A stretch of DNA of 64,000 nt from Chitinophaga barathri (lineage in GTDB: Bacteria; Bacteroidota; Bacteroidia; Chitinophagales; Chitinophagaceae): NCBI RefSeq assembly GCF_003807585.1, contig NZ_RMBX01000014.1, positions 204,401-268,400 of the forward strand, written 5' to 3'. The stretch's first letter is position 1, and every line of letters starts with the position of its first letter. The translations under genes were made by a program, and so were the position numbers. The notes beneath the pieces are model-generated. The model did not search any database. It was not told the DNA's origin and was given only the letters and a program-made list of their open reading frames with translations. Positions 8,888-16,882 of the stretch are shown here, in pieces.

Positions 8888-9589
8888 TTAATCTTTCACG
8901 ACCAGCCTGAAGCCATTGCCGTGTATATTCACGATTTCGATATTTGAGTCGTCTTTCAGGTATTTCCGAAGCTTGGCGATGTATACGTCCATGCTTCTGC
9001 CGTTGAAATAGGTGTCGCTGCCCCAGATCTTCTTGAGGGCCACTTCGCGCGGCAGCAGGTCGTTTTTGTGCTCGCAGAGCATATGCAGCAGCTCGTTTTC
9101 CTTGGGGGAAAGCGTATGGCTGTCCGTGGCTTTGCTGAGGGTGCGGAGCCTTGAATTAAAATGATATTGCCCGATCTTAAACTCGAACTGCTCTTCTTCC
9201 TTATTGTTCAGCTCCTGGTTGCGTTTCAGGATGGCTTTTATTTTGAGGAGCAGCAGCTCACTGTCGAAGGGTTTGGAGATATAATCGTCCGCCCCGAGCT
9301 TGTAACCCTGTATGATGTCTTCCTTCATGGTTTTGGCGGAAAGGAAGAAAAGGGGGATATCGGGGTCCACATCACGGATCTCTTCGGCCAGCTTAAAACC
9401 GTCCATATTGGGCATCATGATATCCAACAGGCAGATGTCGAACTTCTCGCGGCGGAAAGCGGCGAGCGCCAGGATGCCGTCCCTGCACAATTCCACGTCG
9501 TAATCGTTCAGCTCCAGGTAATTTTTCAATACCATGCCGAGGTTGGTATCGTCTTCCGCCAGCAGGATCTTTGGTTTGCGTTCTTCCAT
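8888..9589 (-). CDS. OmpR-family response regulator (RprY-like), orphan
   Basis: This 233-residue response regulator has a receiver domain with the phospho-acceptor Asp56 in CLLDIMMP, the acidic pair EDD at 12-14, and Lys in SKPF. A C-terminal OmpR/PhoB-type winged helix carries GRSMDVYIAKLRKYL and a final HGNGFRL wing. No histidine kinase gene is adjacent. A second 233-residue regulator of the same type lies at 12203-12904, and the two share the unusual YFxGRSMDV recognition-helix sequence, so they are paralogues. It has its own -7 box at 9613-9620, although the two upstream genes on the same strand could read into it. Confidence 0.92.
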   Translation of the reverse strand: MEERKPKILLAEDDTNLGMVLKNYLELNDYDVELCRDGILALAAFRREKFDICLLDIMMPNMDGFKLAEEIRDVDPDIPLFFLSAKTMKEDIIQGYKLGADDYISKPFDSELLLLKIKAILKRNQELNNKEEEQFEFKIGQYHFNSRLRTLSKATDSHTLSPKENELLHMLCEHKNDLLPREVALKKIWGSDTYFNGRSMDVYIAKLRKYLKDDSNIEIVNIHGNGFRLVVKD

Positions 9590-9612
9590 ATCTAAATGAT
9601 TTTAAGCTGCAA

Positions 9613-9620
9613 CAAATATA
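9613..9620 (-). promoter_or_regulatory. -7 box of the response-regulator promoter
   Basis: TATATTTG on the minus strand matches TAnnTTTG and lies 23 nt before the start codon. A short CCCGG/CCGGG hairpin at the end of the preceding gene (9636-9647) may weaken read-through. Confidence 0.5.
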
Positions 9621-9648
9621 ACGGATAAAGATGAAACCCGGTTCCGGG

Positions 9649-10443
9649 CTATCTTTTCTTGACAAGGGAGCTCATGGCATGCCGGAGGTTGCTGTAGTTG
9701 ATCATGTCCACCTTGATGCTGCCCACGGAGATGGGGCTGTCCACCCGCAGGGGTATCTTGTTCCCGTCGTCGCTCACCCATACGGTCATCTGCTCCCCGC
9801 CCTCGAAGATGGTGCCTTTGATGAGCAGGGGCTTGAATTTGATGGCCCTGAAGGTGCCGTAGCGGGTGGCTACTTCTTCCTTGCCGAGGTAGCGGATATA
9901 GATATTATACACTTCATCGTCCAGGAACATGGTGAAGGGTATTTTATCTTCCGGTTTGTATTTGGAGAAATCGATGTTCCGGGCGTAATAGATGGCGCTG
10001 ATCACGTCCTGGATACAATTGGGCACTTTAAAGGTGCCGTTTGTGCTGGTGGCCGTGTTGGATTCGCGGTTGAAACCCACGTTGTTGTAGATCGTATGGC
10101 CGCCCTCGCTCACATTGCGGATAAAACGCATCGGCAGCATGGTGGCCGTATCGATATAACTTTCGTATTTGTCGCGCACTTTGAAGATCCAGTCGTAAGT
10201 GCGGTAGGTGCGGCCTTCGCCTACTACGTGATAGGCGTCTTTCCCGTTATACTTTTCCAGTTTGGAGGTAAAGGTGGCTTCGCCGGCGCCTACGAAAACG
10301 CTGCCGAGGTTGTAGAATACCTTGAATGTGATGGATTCCCCCGCTTTGAAGCTGGTATTGGAGATGCCGCAGAAGTTGTCCTGCGCGGCTGCGCCTGTGG
10401 CTAAAAAAGTTAACCCGCAAAATAACAATAGAAAATACTTCAT
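9649..10443 (-). CDS. Exported DUF3108 domain protein
   Basis: This 264-residue protein has an N-terminal signal peptide (to about residue 20, GAAAQ) followed by a beta-rich DUF3108 domain. Typical stretches are FKAGESITFKVFYNLG, VGEGRTY, and the terminal VWVSDDGNKIPLRVDSPISVGSIKVDM. The function of DUF3108 is unknown; the fold is predicted to be a periplasmic beta-barrel-like binding domain. It starts 10 bp after the flippase-like gene, so the two are almost surely co-transcribed. That would link it to an envelope lipid process, which is inference. Confidence 0.85.
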   Translation of the reverse strand: MKYFLLLFCGLTFLATGAAAQDNFCGISNTSFKAGESITFKVFYNLGSVFVGAGEATFTSKLEKYNGKDAYHVVGEGRTYRTYDWIFKVRDKYESYIDTATMLPMRFIRNVSEGGHTIYNNVGFNRESNTATSTNGTFKVPNCIQDVISAIYYARNIDFSKYKPEDKIPFTMFLDDEVYNIYIRYLGKEEVATRYGTFRAIKFKPLLIKGTIFEGGEQMTVWVSDDGNKIPLRVDSPISVGSIKVDMINYSNLRHAMSSLVKKR

Positions 10444-10453
10444 CGATCGATCG

Positions 10454-11452
10454 CTATTTGTCCTTGAAAATTTTTACCCCCAGCAGCAAAATACTGCCGA
10501 TGGCAGCGGGTAATACCAGGTTTATCAGCCAAATGGCTACGGTGGCGGCCAGAATACCGGCAGTGTTGGTGCTCAGCATCCCCAGAAAATGGAGGCTGAC
10601 GCTTCCCCTGAGCCCGATCTCCGCGATGGCGATAGTGGGTAACACCGCCATTACAATATAGATCACGTTGATCATCAGGAAGCCCTGCCACCATACAAAT
10701 GACACGCCCAACGCATATAATAAAATCAAATATTGTGCCGAGAACACCAGGTAACGCACTGCGCTCAGGAGCAGCAGCTTCTCCAGTTCTTTCGGGGAAT
10801 ATCGGGCAATGATCTGTATGAACACCTTTATCTTCCGGAGCCAGGGTATTTTGTCCACCAGGGTAACAATAATCCGCAACCGAAAATAAAGGATAAAAAC
10901 GAGCACACAAATGACCGTGAGTATACTTAACAGTAATTTCTCAGCCGTTTCAGGCTTAAAATACCCGCTCCGGCCAGTAAGTCCATATTTATTAATATAA
11001 TAAATAAACCCTATCATCCCGAAAACGATGGTGATGATCAACTGGGAGAAGCTGCCCACGATGGTGGCCGCAATGGCTTTCAGTTTGTTGGGATTGCGGA
11101 GGTAAAGGATGCGCCCGCCATACTCCCCGATACGGTTCGGGGTGTTCACCGAAAGGGAAACGCCGCTCAGGATGGCGCTGAAAGCTATTCTGAACGGAAC
11201 CTCCTCCAGGGGTTTTACCAGCAATTGCCACTTCCGGGCCTCGATCCCCCAGTTGGCAAACATCATGATCACCACCAGTATCAGCAGCTTCCAGCCCCGT
11301 TCCAGTACCATTTCCTTCATATGGGTCCAGGCCGCAGGCAGGTTCTGCTGGTTCTGCACCTGTTGGTAGATGGCGAAGGTTAACCAGATGCACAACGCTC
11401 CGCCCAGCACGTAATTGAGGATTATTTTGGTACTTTTGTTCAGACGTTTCAG
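10454..11452 (-). CDS. Flippase-like integral membrane protein (LPG synthase TM / UPF0104 family)
   Basis: This polytopic membrane protein of about 332 residues has roughly eight hydrophobic segments and matches the PF03706-type family (lysylphosphatidylglycerol synthase transmembrane region, YbhN/AglD-like). Family features seen are the SLSVNTPNRIGEYGGR motif and the AIAEIGLRGS motif. Members move or modify lipid-linked molecules across the inner membrane. The N-terminus is uncertain: the reading frame continues antisense through ruvC, and no ATG, GTG or TTG lies at the expected start. I place the start at CTG 11452; GTG 11410 is the main alternative. A minus-strand -7 box at 11461-11468 supports a start just downstream. 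Confidence 0.8.
   Translation of the reverse strand: MKRLNKSTKIILNYVLGGALCIWLTFAIYQQVQNQQNLPAAWTHMKEMVLERGWKLLILVVIMMFANWGIEARKWQLLVKPLEEVPFRIAFSAILSGVSLSVNTPNRIGEYGGRILYLRNPNKLKAIAATIVGSFSQLIITIVFGMIGFIYYINKYGLTGRSGYFKPETAEKLLLSILTVICVLVFILYFRLRIIVTLVDKIPWLRKIKVFIQIIARYSPKELEKLLLLSAVRYLVFSAQYLILLYALGVSFVWWQGFLMINVIYIVMAVLPTIAIAEIGLRGSVSLHFLGMLSTNTAGILAATVAIWLINLVLPAAIGSILLLGVKIFKDK
11431..11438 (+). promoter_or_regulatory. -7 box of the ruvC promoter, inside the flippase gene 5' end
   Basis: TACTTTTG on the plus strand lies 38 nt before the ruvC TTG start. It is located within the first codons of the divergent flippase gene, so the two promoters overlap. Confidence 0.5.
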
Positions 11453-11460
11453 AGTTTTGG

Positions 11461-11468
11461 CAAAAATA
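11461..11468 (-). promoter_or_regulatory. -7 box of the flippase-like gene
   Basis: TATTTTTG on the minus strand matches TAnnTTTG and sits only 8 bp from the ruvC start codon. A transcript beginning near 11455 would leave CTG 11452/11443 or GTG 11410 as possible starts. Confidence 0.45.
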
Positions 11469-11476
11469 GTCTCCGC

Positions 11477-12040
11477 TTGGCAAACAATACGAAAATAATT
11501 CTTGGCATAGATCCCGGGACCATCATCATGGGATATGGATTGATTGCCGTTACGGGGCAGCAGCTGGTGATCATTGAAATGGGCGTGCTTAAAATGAATC
11601 CCAAGAAAGACCATTACGAGCGGCTCCAGGCTATTCACAACCGGATGATCAGTCTCATCGGCCAACACAAACCTGTTAGTTGCGCTATCGAAGCTCCCTT
11701 CTTTGGAAAAAACGTGCAGAGTATGCTCAAGCTCGGGAGAGCCCAGGGCGTGGCGATTGCCTCGGCCATGCAGGCGGGGCTGAGCGTGTCTGAATATTCC
11801 CCCAAAAAAGTTAAACAATCGATTACCGGTAATGGTAATGCTAATAAGGAGCAGGTCTGGCAGATGCTGCAGCGGATACTCAAATTCAGTGAGCAACCCG
11901 AATACCTTGATGCCACGGATGCTTTGGCTGTAGCGGTGTGTCATCACTTCCAGGAAACCAGCCCGCTCGCAACTGCCAGCAAATCAAAAGGCTGGGATAA
12001 ATTCCTTCAGCAGCATCCGGAAAGGGTTTGCAAGCCGTAG
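11477..12040 (+). CDS. ruvC: Crossover junction endodeoxyribonuclease RuvC
   Basis: RuvC is the dimeric resolvase that cuts Holliday junctions. The 187-residue protein has the RNase H-fold acidic residues: Asp12 in GIDPGT, Glu72 in CAIEAPFFGKN, and Asp145/Asp148 in DATDALAVAVCHH. The start is the TTG at 11477: it puts the conserved ILGIDPGT motif at the right distance, and no ATG or GTG lies upstream in frame within the short spacer. It is divergent from the flippase gene with essentially no spacer. The C-terminal 25 residues are a variable tail. Confidence 0.95.
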   Translation: MANNTKIILGIDPGTIIMGYGLIAVTGQQLVIIEMGVLKMNPKKDHYERLQAIHNRMISLIGQHKPVSCAIEAPFFGKNVQSMLKLGRAQGVAIASAMQAGLSVSEYSPKKVKQSITGNGNANKEQVWQMLQRILKFSEQPEYLDATDALAVAVCHHFQETSPLATASKSKGWDKFLQQHPERVCKP

Positions 12041-12202
12041 CATCAATTGAACAAAAGAGGGAGGCCGATGTTTGTTAATTGAGAAAATGTACTTATTTTG
12101 AACTAAATTAAGGCTGAGGCGCTTTAAAAGTACCGTAAAGCGCAAACTGCAACGTTACAAATGAAATTTTATTCCTTTTATCACCCCTAATATTTTTCGT
12201 AG

Positions 12203-12904
12203 ATGGATACGAAGGCTAGAATATTACTAGTGGAGGATGATTATAACCTGGGTGCAATTACCAAAAAACGTTTGGAAGAATCGGGATACGAAGTGACGCA
12301 TTGCTCTGATGGTGAAATTGCCTGGAAAACGTTTCAAAAAAGCCTGTACGACATATGCCTGCTGGATGTAGTGATGCCCAAAAAGAACGGGTTTGAACTG
12401 GCCAAACAGATCAGGCAGCGTAACGACCTTATTCCTATTCTTTTCCTGACCTCCAAATCACAGGACGAAGACAAGATCAGCGGATTCAAACATGGCGCGG
12501 ATGACTATGTAACAAAACCTTTCAGCATGCAGGAACTCCTGCTGCGCATAGAGGTTTTCCTCAAACGTACCCGACCCCTGAACGCAGACAAACGCACCAC
12601 CTTCACCGTGGGCAAAACCACATTCGATTACGGAGAGCTGAAACTCATGGATAAAGCCGGCAAACTCAAAGCCAGCCTCACCCAGAAAGAAGCGGACCTG
12701 CTGAAGTTCTTTTGTGAAAATGCCAACAAAACCCTCAAACGCGAAGAGATCCTGTACCATGTCTGGGGTAAAGACGATTATTTCCTGGGAAGGAGTATGG
12801 ACGTTTTTATCACCAAGATCAGAAAACACTTCCTGGACGATAAGGACGTGAAGCTGGAGACACTCCACGGCATCGGTTTCAAATTCTATGTAACGACCTT
12901 GTAA
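12203..12904 (+). CDS. OmpR-family response regulator, orphan
   Basis: This 233-residue response regulator has EDD at 11-13, phospho-acceptor Asp55 in CLLDVVMPKKNG, Lys in TKPFSM and a C-terminal winged helix (YFLGRSMDVFITKIRKHF and the HGIGFKF wing). It resembles the regulator at 8888-9589 closely in length and in the DNA-binding helix, so the two may bind similar sites. No kinase gene is nearby. The 162-bp upstream space has no clear -7 box. Its stop codon lies 1 bp from that of the convergent HIT gene. Confidence 0.92.
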   Translation: MDTKARILLVEDDYNLGAITKKRLEESGYEVTHCSDGEIAWKTFQKSLYDICLLDVVMPKKNGFELAKQIRQRNDLIPILFLTSKSQDEDKISGFKHGADDYVTKPFSMQELLLRIEVFLKRTRPLNADKRTTFTVGKTTFDYGELKLMDKAGKLKASLTQKEADLLKFFCENANKTLKREEILYHVWGKDDYFLGRSMDVFITKIRKHFLDDKDVKLETLHGIGFKFYVTTL

Positions 12905-12905
12905 A

Positions 12906-13295
12906 TTACAATCCCGCTATTATCCGCTCCTGTACCTGCTTAAACTCCTCCGGGCTCAATTTCAGTTTGGCACGCGTAAAGTTCAGATCATCAGCAGAAT
13001 TGATGGGCACCAGGTGCATATGCGCATGCGGCACTTCAAGGCCTACCACACACATGCCTACACGATTGCAGGGCACCGCCTTTTCTATGGCTTTGGCAAT
13101 GGGTTTGGCAAACAACAGCCACTCGGCCATCAGCTCGTCGCTTACGTCAAAAAACTTATCGGTTTCCACTTTGGGCACGATCAGCGTATGACCCTCCATG
13201 AGCGGAAAGATATCCAGGAAGGCGTAGAAGTGATCGTTTTCTGCAATGCGGTAACTCGGTATCTCGCCTTTGATGATCTTGGAAAAAATGGTCAT
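12906..13295 (-). CDS. HIT family nucleotide-binding hydrolase
   Basis: This 129-residue histidine-triad protein carries the signature PHAHMHLVP with His90, His92 and His94. The N-terminal TIFSKIIKGEIPSY stretch is typical of the Hint/HinT branch, which hydrolyses adenosine phosphoramidates and related nucleotides in the cytoplasm. The gene follows greA on the same strand, 91 bp apart, with a terminator between, so it probably relies on its own weak promoter or read-through. Confidence 0.93.
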   Translation of the reverse strand: MTIFSKIIKGEIPSYRIAENDHFYAFLDIFPLMEGHTLIVPKVETDKFFDVSDELMAEWLLFAKPIAKAIEKAVPCNRVGMCVVGLEVPHAHMHLVPINSADDLNFTRAKLKLSPEEFKQVQERIIAGL

Positions 13296-13342
13296 GATAA
13301 TTGATTAAGCAACAACTAAGCTACGTTATAAATCCCCATAAA

Positions 13343-13366
13343 AAAAGGCCCCAAACGGGGCCTTTT
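13343..13366 (-). terminator. greA terminator
   Basis: The stem AAAAGGCCCC / GGGGCCTTTT has a 4-nt loop and, on the minus strand, a run of T after the stem. It is placed 21 bp downstream of the greA stop codon. Confidence 0.85.
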
Positions 13367-13386
13367 CAATATTCAGCGCCGTACGT

Positions 13387-13860
13387 CTATACGGTGATGT
13401 TATCGATCTTAAACTTCATGGTACCATTCGGCGCCACCACATCCGCTTCTTCTCCTACCTTTTTGCCCAGCAGCCCCTTGCCGATAGGTGAGGTCACGGA
13501 AATTTTACCCAGCTTCAGGTCCGCTTCTTTTTCGGACACCAGCTGGTAGGTCATCGTTTTTTTGGTACCCAGGTTGGTAATGGTCACCTTACACAAAACG
13601 GAAACCTTAGAGGTATCAATCTCATCGGCCTCCACTACCCTGGCGTTGGCAATAACATTTTCCAGTACGGCGATCTTAGCCTCGTGAAGACCTTGCGCCT
13701 CTTTGGCAGCATCATATTCAGCATTTTCCTTCAAGTCCCCCTTTTCCCTCGCTTCAGAAATTGCCTTGGCAATCTCAGCCCTGCCTTTGGTTTTGAGTTG
13801 CGTAAGCTCAGTCCTCATTTGCTCAAGGGATTCTTTGGTTACATAATTTACGCCAGACAT
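13387..13860 (-). CDS. greA: Transcription elongation factor GreA
   Basis: GreA rescues backtracked RNA polymerase by stimulating transcript cleavage. The 157-residue protein has an N-terminal coiled coil of about 75 residues with the acidic tip sequence GDLKENAEYDAAKE, and a C-terminal FKBP-like domain ending in the SPIGKGLLGKKVGEE motif. Length and motifs are standard. A -7 box at 13941-13948 would give an 80-nt leader. Confidence 0.97.
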   Translation of the reverse strand: MSGVNYVTKESLEQMRTELTQLKTKGRAEIAKAISEAREKGDLKENAEYDAAKEAQGLHEAKIAVLENVIANARVVEADEIDTSKVSVLCKVTITNLGTKKTMTYQLVSEKEADLKLGKISVTSPIGKGLLGKKVGEEADVVAPNGTMKFKIDNITV

Positions 13861-13940
13861 AACCTTGTTTTGATTTAGTATAAAGAAAAAAAAATTAACG
13901 CCCCCGCTTGCGCAAAGACGTCAATTCAGTATGATTATCG

Positions 13941-13948
13941 CAAATATA
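13941..13948 (-). promoter_or_regulatory. -7 box upstream of greA
   Basis: TATATTTG on the minus strand, about 80 nt before the greA start codon, is the best promoter match in the 160-bp spacer. Confidence 0.45.
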
Positions 13949-14020
13949 ACGAAAATATGTTGTAGCCTCTACACCCTGTTTCACATATAAAAATCGCTAA
14001 TATAGAGACTTCCCGGCCTG

Positions 14021-14947
14021 CTAAACGTTTAGCTTTTCCAGCACCACTTTCGCCATTTTGATACTCGCTTCATGCGAATAACCCGCGATATGAGGAGTGA
14101 TCACCACCCGCGGATGGTCCAGCAGAAAACGGAACTGCTGTTTCTCCGTTTCCCCGAAAGTGTCCAGCTTTTCATTCTCCAGCACATCCAGCCCGGCGCC
14201 TGCCAGCGTCCCGTTTTCCAGTGCCGCAATCACGTCCGCCGTGCTTACCACTTTGCCGCGGGAAGTATTGAGCAGGTATATGGGCTTGGCAAAGGAACTG
14301 AAAAACTCCAGGTTCCCCATATGCCGCGTTTCGTCGTTCAGCGGCAGGTGAAAACTCACCACATCCGCTTCGCGGAACACCGTTTCGATATCCGCCTCTT
14401 CCACGGATTCGTTCCCGAAATCCTTCTTGTATTTATCATAAGCCAGGATGCGCATGTCGAAGCCGCGCAGCTTGCGCGCAAAGGCGCTGCCGGTATGGCC
14501 GTAGCCGATGATGGCAACGGTTTTGCCACCCAGCTCCCAGGCCCGGTTGCCATCCCGCTCCCAGATGTTCTCCCGCAATTCCAGGCTGCTTTTCAGCAGG
14601 TTGTGCATCAGCATGACGAGCATGCCCACTGCCTGCTCCCCCACCGTTTCCCGGTTGCCCTCGGGGCTGCTGGCGCAATGAATGCCTTTGCTTTCGGCGT
14701 ATTCCACGTCTATCAGCTCCATGCCCGAGCCCAGGCGGCCGATCCACTCCAGCGGGCCGGCGCGGTCTATCACAGCTTTGTCTACTTTAATGCGGGTGGT
14801 AACGATCAGGCCGTTCACATCGTGAATGGATTGCAGCACTTCGTTGTAGGTAATGGAAGGCTGGTAGTTGACAGTGTAACCTTTGGCCTCCAGTTCGTTG
14901 ATCAGGTATTCGTGAACTTTGGCGGTGATTAATACTTTTTTGCTCAT
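14021..14947 (-). CDS. D-isomer-specific 2-hydroxyacid dehydrogenase
   Basis: This 308-residue NAD-dependent dehydrogenase is of the SerA/PdxB/LdhA superfamily. The Rossmann motif AIIGYGHTGSAFARKL lies near residues 145-160. The catalytic set shows Arg in NTSRGKVV, Glu in the GLDVLENEKL region, and His in TPHIAGYSHEA. Without the C-terminal ACT domain of SerA it may be a short phosphoglycerate dehydrogenase or an enzyme for another 2-hydroxyacid; the substrate is open. Its start codon overlaps the rsmA stop by 4 bp (ATGA), so it is translated from the rsmA message. Confidence 0.88.
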   Translation of the reverse strand: MSKKVLITAKVHEYLINELEAKGYTVNYQPSITYNEVLQSIHDVNGLIVTTRIKVDKAVIDRAGPLEWIGRLGSGMELIDVEYAESKGIHCASSPEGNRETVGEQAVGMLVMLMHNLLKSSLELRENIWERDGNRAWELGGKTVAIIGYGHTGSAFARKLRGFDMRILAYDKYKKDFGNESVEEADIETVFREADVVSFHLPLNDETRHMGNLEFFSSFAKPIYLLNTSRGKVVSTADVIAALENGTLAGAGLDVLENEKLDTFGETEKQQFRFLLDHPRVVITPHIAGYSHEASIKMAKVVLEKLNV

Positions 14948-15693
14948 AACATGTGTTCAGCCAGGGCTACAAAATCCGCTACGGAAAGTTCTTCTGCCCT
15001 TTTTGTAAATATCGGTTCCTGTAAATATTCTTTGTTGAAATGGCCTTTCAGCGGGTTGCGCAGCTGTTTGCGGCGTTGGCCGAACGCGGTTTTTACCAGC
15101 AGTTTGAACTTCTTTTCGTTCTTCACCTCGTGCGGTTTCTCCAGCCTCGTGAGCCTGATGACGGCGCTTTTGACCTTTGGCGGCGGGTTGAAGCAGTTTT
15201 CATGTACTTCAAACAGGTATTCTATTTTGTAGTACACCTGGAGCAGTACGCTCAGGATACCGTATTCTTTATTCCCATGGCTGGCCGCAATACGCTGCGC
15301 CACCTCTTTCTGGAACATGCCCACTACCACCGGCACCTGGCTTTTCCATTCCAATACCTGGAACATGATCTGCGTGGAGATATTGTAAGGAAAGTTGCCG
15401 ATGACGGAAAACTGCCCTTCGTAGGGAGGTTTCATCTCGAGAAAATTTTCATTGATCAGCTTCCCGTGGATAGCGGGATAGGTCTGCTCCAGGTACCGCA
15501 CCTTTTCCGCATCCAGCTCCACTGCCTTGAACTGCACGGGCAATTCAAGCAGGTATTTCGTGATGGCGCCCGCACCGGGGCCTACCTCCAGCAGCTGCAT
15601 GCCTTCCTCTACGGGCAGGGCATCCACAATCTGCCTGCACATGTTCTCATCCCGGAGGAAATGCTGACCTAATGACTTCTTGAGCGTATACAT
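14944..15693 (-). CDS. rsmA: 16S rRNA (adenine1518/1519-N6) dimethyltransferase
   Basis: RsmA (KsgA) dimethylates two adjacent adenines in the 3' hairpin of 16S rRNA during late 30S assembly. The 249-residue protein shows the family's opening LKKSLGQHFLRDENM, the SAM-binding motif LLEVGPGAGAITKYL and the catalytic IGNFPYNIS (motif IV, NLPY-like). The C-terminal PPPKVKSAVIRL sequence is typical. It is the first gene of a two-gene operon with the hydroxyacid dehydrogenase and has a -7 box at 15710-15717. Confidence 0.97.
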   Translation of the reverse strand: MYTLKKSLGQHFLRDENMCRQIVDALPVEEGMQLLEVGPGAGAITKYLLELPVQFKAVELDAEKVRYLEQTYPAIHGKLINENFLEMKPPYEGQFSVIGNFPYNISTQIMFQVLEWKSQVPVVVGMFQKEVAQRIAASHGNKEYGILSVLLQVYYKIEYLFEVHENCFNPPPKVKSAVIRLTRLEKPHEVKNEKKFKLLVKTAFGQRRKQLRNPLKGHFNKEYLQEPIFTKRAEELSVADFVALAEHML

Positions 15694-15709
15694 GAAATGG
15701 AATAAGCTG

Positions 15710-15717
15710 CAAATTTA
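15710..15717 (-). promoter_or_regulatory. -7 box of the rsmA operon
   Basis: TAAATTTG on the minus strand lies 17 nt upstream of the rsmA start codon. Confidence 0.5.
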
Positions 15718-15768
15718 AGGAATCCTTGCCAGTTTGCCCCCGCCCGGTAATCTGTCAACTATTCACCG

Positions 15769-15776
15769 TATATTTG
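15769..15776 (+). promoter_or_regulatory. -7 box of pdxA
   Basis: TATATTTG lies 26 nt upstream of the pdxA ATG, divergent from the rsmA promoter. Confidence 0.55.
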
Positions 15777-15801
15777 TCTGATACTTTTACCCGTACAACA
15801 T

Positions 15802-16881
15802 ATGAGCACAGCCACTTCACATACGAACCGCCCCGTGATCGGGATATCAGTTGGAGACCTGAACAGCATCGGCATGGAGATCATCATCAAGACCTTCGCG
15901 GACAACCGAATGCTCGAACTTTGTACGCCGGTGATCTTTGCCTCGAACAAAACGATCAATTTTTACCGGAAGCTGCTCAATGAAAACAACTTCAATTACC
16001 AGTCCATAAAGGACTTCACCCGCCTCAATCCCAAACAGGTGAGCGTGTTCAACTGCTGGGAGGAAGAAGTGCAGATCATCCCGGGCATCCTGAACGAGAC
16101 CGGTGGCAAATACGCCGCCCGCTCGCTGGCCGTAGCCATCGAATGCCTGAAAGACGGGCAGGTAGAAGGTCTCGTGACCGCCCCCATCCACAAAAAGAAC
16201 ATCCAGAGCAAGGATTTTGACTTCACCGGTCATACCCCTTACCTCCAGAACGCTTTCCAGAGCAAAGACGTGCTGATGTTCATGACCGCCGAAAACATGC
16301 GCGTGGGCCTGCTTACCGAGCACGTACCCGTTGCCGAAATAGCGAAGTATGTTACTAAAGAAAACATCCTCAGCAAGCTGAATATCATGAAAGACAGCCT
16401 GGTGAAGGACTTTGGCATAGATAACCCGAGGATCGCCGTGCTGGGGCTGAACCCGCATGCGGGAGACGAAGGGCTGATAGGCGACGAAGAGATCAAACAC
16501 ATCACGCCCGCTATCAGGCAGGCCAAACATAACGGCATCCTCGCCTTCGGCCCCTACAGCGCCGATGCGTTTTTTGCCCGCGAAATGTTCACCAGCTTTG
16601 ACGCCGTGCTGGCCATGTATCACGATCAGGGCCTGATCCCATTCAAATCACTGGCAAACGGCGAAGGCGTGAACTACACGGCGGGCCTGCCCATCGTGCG
16701 CACCTCCCCGGACCATGGCACGGCTTTCGATATCGCCGGTAAAAACACCGCGGACGAAGCTTCTTTCAGACAGGCGGTATTCACCTGCCTCGATGTGATC
16801 GAAAAGCGGAGAACATACGCGGAAAATACCCGTAACCCGCTGAAGAAAACAGAACTGATCTCCGAAAAAGGCGCGGTATAA
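15802..16881 (+). CDS. pdxA: 4-hydroxythreonine-4-phosphate dehydrogenase PdxA
   Basis: PdxA oxidises 4-phosphohydroxy-L-threonine in the DXP-dependent pyridoxal phosphate pathway. The 359-residue protein has the metal and substrate motifs: GHTPYLQ, the zinc-binding GLNPHAGDEGLIGDEE, YHDQGLIPFK, and TSPDHGTAFDIAGK. The N-terminal motif reads ISVGDLNSIGMEI rather than the GDPaGIGPE form seen in proteobacteria. Its stop codon lies 1 bp from that of the convergent methyltransferase. Confidence 0.96.
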   Translation: MSTATSHTNRPVIGISVGDLNSIGMEIIIKTFADNRMLELCTPVIFASNKTINFYRKLLNENNFNYQSIKDFTRLNPKQVSVFNCWEEEVQIIPGILNETGGKYAARSLAVAIECLKDGQVEGLVTAPIHKKNIQSKDFDFTGHTPYLQNAFQSKDVLMFMTAENMRVGLLTEHVPVAEIAKYVTKENILSKLNIMKDSLVKDFGIDNPRIAVLGLNPHAGDEGLIGDEEIKHITPAIRQAKHNGILAFGPYSADAFFAREMFTSFDAVLAMYHDQGLIPFKSLANGEGVNYTAGLPIVRTSPDHGTAFDIAGKNTADEASFRQAVFTCLDVIEKRRTYAENTRNPLKKTELISEKGAV

Positions 16882-16882
16882 A

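Noticed and set aside
11453..11947. N-terminal extension of the flippase-like frame to 11947
   Set aside because: This part is antisense to ruvC and shows no membrane or family pattern.
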